Below, in pieces: positions 60,014 to 64,000 of a stretch of DNA of 64,000 nt. The position numbers and the translations under genes are program-made. The stretch lies in the NCBI RefSeq assembly GCF_014932895.1, contig NZ_JACYOF010000003.1, positions 261 to 64,260 on the forward strand. Direction: 5' to 3'. Every line of letters starts with the position of its first letter. Position 1 is the stretch's first letter. Below the pieces are notes generated by a model. The model had not been told where the DNA came from. It did no database searches and worked only from the letters and a program-made list of their open reading frames with translations. This stretch comes from Bacillus thuringiensis (GTDB lineage: Bacteria > Bacillota > Bacilli > Bacillales > Bacillaceae_G).

Positions 60014-60783
60014 ACATTGGGAAATCCATGTTTTACAGCTATATCTTGTATAGAATTTGTACTACTAATAATATCTTCATAAGCTTTATGAAGCCTGTAC
60101 CTCGTTAAAAAAGAGGTGAAATTTGATCCGAAAGATTTTTTGAACATACGGAAAAAATGTTCCTCACTTACAGAAAAATATTTCGCTACATCTTTCATTT
60201 TAAGCTCTTCATCGTAATGTTCATAAATATATGTTATCATCTCTTTTTGTTTTTCTCCAAGGTGAAAATCATTATTTACTTTCTCCTCATCTTTACAGTA
60301 GCGCAATAAAATATAAACAATCTCATAAATTAAACTATTAATTTTTATATAACTTAATTCATCAGAATTTGTGACTAACTCCTTTAATTCATAAAATATT
60401 TGTTGGAGCTTTGTGCTCTGAGCAACGGATTCTTTTAGGTTAAATCTATATTTATCAAAATCATCATTTAGCTCTTTAAGAAATTCATAAGAAACAATTA
60501 ACATCATTACTGCGCAATTTATATTCGCAACTTTTTCAAATTCGTGCACATCTCCACTGTTTACAAAAATAAACTCGCCAGCTGACACTTTCTTTTTTTG
60601 CCCATTTACATACAAAAAAACGTCTCCATATATAACTAAACTAATTTCAATACTTCTATGCCAGTGTGGAGGAATGTAGTAGTGAAAATCAGCTGGAAGC
60701 CTTGTACTATCTATATATTCAACCATACCTGGAATTCGATCACGCAATTTTATTTCTTCATATTTTCCTTGCCTGACTTTCAA
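60010..60783 (-). pseudogene. AraC-family regulator with cupin sensor, truncated at its second HTH
   Basis: From a TTG after AAGGAGGG, residues 1-258 are an AraC regulator: cupin arm (about 30-110, PADFHYYIPPHWHRSIEISL), then HTH 1 (LKMDVAKYFSVSEEHFFRMF pattern) and the start of HTH 2 (SIQDIAVKHGFPNVK). Here it should continue like SFNKAFKxxYGxTPxxYR, but the frame runs into unrelated codons and stops at 59941. The sequence at the break is the inside of an esterase gene. The DNA-binding half is therefore incomplete. Confidence 0.78.
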
Positions 60784-60859
60784 TCACGTTCCCTCCTTTT
60801 TATTGCATAGTAAACGCTAAATAACTTCAATCAAAACTTATGCTATATATTTTTAAACC

Positions 60860-61372
60860 TTATCCCCTTTTCTTTTGAAACTTACTAAGCCCATCCGTAC
60901 TTCCAACATACGCAAAACCATTTTTCTTATAAAAACCATTCAACGTGCGATTATGCCCAACACAATCTAGCTTCAAATACTCTTTATCACTTTGTACATT
61001 CTCTTCTACCCACTGTAAAATCCTTTCTCCTATTCCATTCCCCTTATACTTCCGTTTCACCGCAAATCTATGAATATATAAAGAATTAGAAACTACCTCC
61101 TTACCAAAAATACGTTCATCCCATTCATTTTGTTTAGGGGATACCGTAACCGTACCGACAATTTCATCTTCTTTCACAACAACATACGTATATTTCTCTC
61201 TTATGCCTTCTAATATTTCAGCCGTAGCTTCCCCTCCTAAAAGATACTGCCATTGATCCACTTCTTTATCTTGTAACCACTGTGCTACTTCTTTTAATAG
61301 AGTAATAATGCTTTCACTTTCATCTTCAGTAGCAATTCGAATTGTATATTCTTGAACTGTATTTCTCTCCAT
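60860..61372 (-). CDS. GNAT-family N-acetyltransferase
   Basis: A 170-aa acetyltransferase with the acetyl-CoA motif KRKYKGNGIGERILQWVEEN (about 112-131), preceded by SLYIHRFAV, and LDCVGHNRTLNGFYKKNGFA at the end. Acceptor unknown. GAAAGGGGAAGGG precedes the ATG. Single gene. Confidence 0.85.
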   Translation of the reverse strand: MERNTVQEYTIRIATEDESESIITLLKEVAQWLQDKEVDQWQYLLGGEATAEILEGIREKYTYVVVKEDEIVGTVTVSPKQNEWDERIFGKEVVSNSLYIHRFAVKRKYKGNGIGERILQWVEENVQSDKEYLKLDCVGHNRTLNGFYKKNGFAYVGSTDGLSKFQKKRG

Positions 61373-61483
61373 ATTTCCCTTCCCCTTTCAGATGTTTTCT
61401 TCTTCCTTTATTGATTTTTGTTTTATACATTATATACCAAAATCAACTACTATATCTTAACTTTATAACTTGTATTTCATCAC

Positions 61484-61517
61484 AAAAAACCGCTCCACTA
61501 CTAGTGAAACGGTTTTA
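61484..61517 (-). terminator. Terminator after the ferritin-like gene
   Basis: AAAACCG...CGGTTTT with an inner CACTACTAGTG palindrome. Very similar to the terminator at 62166-62203. Confidence 0.7.
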
Positions 61518-61599
61518 ATTCCTCATTTTAATATAAATTATATTAAAATTTCCCATCAAAAAATCCAGCTCGAACCTTTCGATTTGTTTTTTATATTTT

Positions 61600-62034
61600 T
61601 CATTTTGATTTCGTAAAGAAATATAAAAACCACACTGCATGATTTTGTTCATCTGCAGCTATTCTACGCAACAACTCTTTCATAGATGCATCTGATGTTT
61701 CATCTGAAATTTCTAAATAAAAATCTACTGTCTTTTGTTCATCTTGTATAGCAAATTCTAATCCTTGTAAGTACGTATTAGGGCAGTCTTCTGTAATCTG
61801 TGGTTTCGGCTGTCTGCCAGTTAAATTCGTATAGATTTGTACAAAATGATGGAAATGTCTTATTTCATCATTACGGATTTCAAGAATTTGATTTCGCTCT
61901 ACCTCATTTGGAGCCATGTTAGCTAATTTAGCATAGCAATTTATAGCGCTATACTCTCCATTAATTGCTTTTTCAATATCACTAATTAGCTTATCATTTT
62001 GTCTATACCAATCATGATAATTCGAATTATACAT
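61600..62034 (-). CDS. Ferritin-like/rubrerythrin-type diiron protein
   Basis: A 144-aa four-helix protein. The ligand residues are placed as in diiron proteins: Glu in INGEYSAINCYAKL, the ExxxH pair in EIRNDEIRHFHHF, Glu in LEFAIQDEQKTVDFY, and DEQNHAVWF. It resembles B. subtilis YhjR and may act in oxidative stress or in spores. The start at 62034 follows GGAGGGG; the upper eight codons contain that site. Single gene. Confidence 0.8.
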   Translation of the reverse strand: MYNSNYHDWYRQNDKLISDIEKAINGEYSAINCYAKLANMAPNEVERNQILEIRNDEIRHFHHFVQIYTNLTGRQPKPQITEDCPNTYLQGLEFAIQDEQKTVDFYLEISDETSDASMKELLRRIAADEQNHAVWFLYFFTKSK

Positions 62035-62165
62035 CGTATCCCCTCCATGATTTCGCATAACATTTTATGCATTTTGAAATAGTAGGAGCATGTATATATA
62101 TATGGACAACAAACACTAATTCTTCAATCACCTTTAAAGCATTGAAAAAGCCTATCGATTTCATC

Positions 62166-62203
62166 ACAAAAAACCGTTTCACTCCTAGTGAAACGGTTTT
62201 TAT
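62166..62203 (-). terminator. Terminator after the YhgE-type gene
   Basis: AAAAACCGTTTCACT pairs perfectly with AGTGAAACGGTTTTT over a 3-base loop. Confidence 0.85.
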
Positions 62204-62205
62204 TT

Positions 62206-63387
62206 TTAAGCATGTAATTCTGTTTTATGTCCCTTTACTGCACTACGTTTTAAAGCAGTTGCTAGTATAGTAACCATACTTACTACCCCAATCCAAACGA
62301 GGACAGTAACTGGTGTATTCCAGCTTAAACCTTTTCCGAAGAAGAAAATTTCTCTAAGGCCTTCAATCATAAATTTCATTGGTAACCATGGATAAACCCA
62401 ATCTTGATAAAACGGCGACAACATCTCAGGTGCTAACGATAATAACGGTGCTCCGAAGAACAGTAATAAAGCGAATAATCCGATTCCTTTTAGTCCAACT
62501 AATGAAAGTACCACAGATATCATTAAGAAGAAACTAAACGATGTAATGGATAAGAATAACGCTGTATCCGTGAAATTCGAAATATTTAATCCTACCATGC
62601 CATCTGCTATCCATGTAAGACCAAAGCCAATTACAAGTGTCGCAACTGCTCCTGTTACTATTTGTTTTAGTTTTAATACAAAGTTTTCTTTTCGCGTACC
62701 TACTGGCATTTTACGAATCGCAATAAAGATAATCGCTGCGCTAGCTAAACTTGCAATCCATAACGGTTGGAATAAAGAAATTGGCGAATTACCGTTCGCA
62801 CTATTTTTTCCAATTTCATTCACATTTGTCACTTTCTTTGTAATAGGTGTTACTAATTTCGAAACTTGGTCTGATGTTAATGTAGCTCCTTTTGCTTTCA
62901 ATCCTTCTAATAGTTGTGTACGAACAGTATTGTTCATATTATCAACGACACCATTTAATATTTGCCCTGCCATAGTTGATGCCGCTGTATTCATCCCTTG
63001 ATTGATGAATATTTCCACCTCTGGTGAAGATGGCTGTGATGTTCGTAATGATGCCTGCTTTACGCTAAATTCTTTCGGAATGACTAATGCTGCATAGTAT
63101 TCTTGATTATTTAAACCTTTTTGAACGGCTTCTTTATTATTTACTTCTATCCACTTCACCGCAGGTTCTTCATCTGATTTCGATGATTTTTTCATCATAT
63201 CAACGATTGTTTGCCCCATATTCATTTTCGCTTGATTCGGAATTTCTACTCCTTGATCTTCATTTACAATTGCAATTGGCAAATTTTTTGGCTGGGGTTG
63301 AACCGTTGGGAATAATGTTAATGAAAAAATAAAAACAACGACCAGTGCAATGACTGGTGAAAAATATAAAAGTTTATTTTTAAACAT
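62206..63387 (-). CDS. YhgE/Pip-type ABC-2-like membrane protein
   Basis: A 393-aa protein with one N-terminal membrane helix (about 7-28), a large outside loop (30-210, with VNEDQGVEIPNQAKMNMG) and five to six C-terminal helices. This is the topology of YhgE/Pip and ABC-2 permease proteins, some of which are phage receptors or drug exporters. It lies divergent from a TetR regulator. TetR-controlled YhgE-type genes are common, so an export role induced by a toxic compound is likely. AGGAGAGG precedes the ATG. Confidence 0.8.
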   Translation of the reverse strand: MFKNKLLYFSPVIALVVVFIFSLTLFPTVQPQPKNLPIAIVNEDQGVEIPNQAKMNMGQTIVDMMKKSSKSDEEPAVKWIEVNNKEAVQKGLNNQEYYAALVIPKEFSVKQASLRTSQPSSPEVEIFINQGMNTAASTMAGQILNGVVDNMNNTVRTQLLEGLKAKGATLTSDQVSKLVTPITKKVTNVNEIGKNSANGNSPISLFQPLWIASLASAAIIFIAIRKMPVGTRKENFVLKLKQIVTGAVATLVIGFGLTWIADGMVGLNISNFTDTALFLSITSFSFFLMISVVLSLVGLKGIGLFALLLFFGAPLLSLAPEMLSPFYQDWVYPWLPMKFMIEGLREIFFFGKGLSWNTPVTVLVWIGVVSMVTILATALKRSAVKGHKTELHA

Positions 63388-63426
63388 CTTCTTTTCCTCT
63401 CCTTTAATTTTAGTTACAATAAATGG

Positions 63427-63520
63427 ACAACGTGTTGTTTATTTATATTTTGAATTATATGTTTGGAGTAAATCTTATTCAATAATCAAAAATCGTGAAT
63501 GTGTCGGTTATAAGACATAT
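63427..63520. promoter_or_regulatory. Divergent TetR/YhgE control region with inverted repeats
   Basis: ACAAC-GT-GTTGT (63427-63438) and ATGTGTC...GACATAT (63499-63520, one mismatch) lie in the 172-base gap. One of them is probably the operator of the TetR protein encoded beside it. Confidence 0.45.
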
Positions 63521-63559
63521 TTTCTAAATGTGTTGAAAAAAATTAAGGAGGGGCATGTT

Positions 63560-64000
63560 TTGCGTGATAGTAATTTAGATTTACGCGTTATTCGTACAAA
63601 AACGGCAATACGAAATGCATTAGTGGAGTTAATTGAGGAAAAAGGTTTTGACGCCATTACAGTGAAAGATATTACAACGAAGGCGAATATAAATCGTGGT
63701 ACGTTTTATACACATTATCAAGATAAATTTGATTTAATGACAAAATGCCAAGAAGAAATTATGCATGAGTTTTCTAGCATTGCCAAACAGAAATTTCCGG
63801 AAGTTATTGCTGATCTTGGATCAAATCCTTCCCCAACGACGCCGTTTATACTTATCACTTCTATTCTTGAATTTCTAAATAAAAATAGCGACTTTATGAA
63901 AGCTGTACTAAGCCCAAAAGGAGATATATCTTTCCAAACAAAACTGAAAGACTTTATGTGGAAAACACTATTTGAAGATACGAATGGTGCTCTCATTAAT
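63560..64000 (+). CDS. TetR-family regulator, N-terminal part (runs off the window)
   Basis: 147 codons to the window end. The TetR helix-turn-helix is clear: RTKTAIRNALVELIEEKGFD, then AITVKDITTKANINRGTFYT, HYQDKFDLM. The start is TTG 63560 with AAGGAGGGG eight bases upstream; the ATG at 63554 is out of frame. The ligand domain follows and is incomplete. It probably represses the divergent YhgE-type gene. Confidence 0.88.
   Translation, partial: MRDSNLDLRVIRTKTAIRNALVELIEEKGFDAITVKDITTKANINRGTFYTHYQDKFDLMTKCQEEIMHEFSSIAKQKFPEVIADLGSNPSPTTPFILITSILEFLNKNSDFMKAVLSPKGDISFQTKLKDFMWKTLFEDTNGALIN

Overview
The window looks like a chromosomal segment of the Bacillus cereus group. Base composition is low in G+C, Shine-Dalgarno sites are strong (AGGAGG type) with frequent TTG and GTG starts, and nearly every transcript ends in an intrinsic terminator. 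The gene content is typical of that group: GerA/GerB spore germinant receptor, M9 collagenase, SleB-type cell-wall hydrolase, class B PBP, two type I signal peptidases, YerA-type adenine deaminase and many GNAT, Nudix and alpha/beta-hydrolase genes. Three copies of a short repeat flanked by ATAAA duplications match what is known of the B. cereus-group element bcr1. The species cannot be fixed from the sequence alone. No rRNA, tRNA, CRISPR array, prophage or intact insertion sequence was seen.

Layout. 1-8.2 kb: germinant receptor genes, class III aminotransferase, divergent catalase, secreted collagenase. 8.2-16.9 kb: adenine deaminase, secreted serine hydrolase, a MarR-nitroreductase-monooxygenase operon, and a Tet(M)/EF-G-like GTPase preceded by a small leader ORF. 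17-30 kb: an accessory-looking stretch of hydrolases, Nudix enzymes, acetyltransferases, a CPBP protease, an AraC/GyrI regulator, a DMT exporter with a divergent MocR regulator, and several decayed genes. 30-37 kb: mostly minus-strand small enzymes (DUF2785, uridine-kinase-like, phosphoesterase, APH-like kinase, glyoxalase-like) and a TauE/SafE permease behind an attenuator-like leader. 37-41 kb: a lysine riboswitch driving a LysP-type permease, then a HesB-like protein and a methyltransferase. 41-52 kb: signal peptidase and PBP, Sir2 deacetylase, and a coherent seven-gene minus-strand operon for 5-oxoproline (IclR, PxpB, PxpC, PxpA, DUF969, DUF979, Pcp), then a second signal peptidase and CutC. 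52-64 kb: LysM/SleB hydrolase, acyl-CoA dehydrogenase-like protein, YdcF-like protein, YjiH, an AraC/esterase deletion fusion, ferritin-like protein, and a YhgE-type membrane protein divergent from a TetR regulator that runs off the end.

How genes work together. The clearest pathway is 5-oxoproline: Pcp releases it from peptides, PxpABC hydrolyses it to glutamate, the DUF969/DUF979 membrane pair probably moves it, and the IclR gene probably controls the set. Lysine uptake is under direct riboswitch control. The MarR operon looks like an electrophile or quinone stress module with two tandem operators. Divergent regulator/target pairs (MocR/DMT, TetR/YhgE) each have inverted repeats between them.

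I did not find a clearly new multi-gene defence or mobile system. The most informative unexplained items are small: a probable transcription attenuator before the TauE/SafE gene, a leader ORF overlapping the Tet(M)-like gene, a nested-hairpin structure at 52.2 kb, a hairpin that could mask a ribosome binding site at 39.8 kb, and a run of recent gene decay (WGR/DUF4240 amber, AraC-esterase fusion, Nudix, XRE, IS1595 and MocR remnants).
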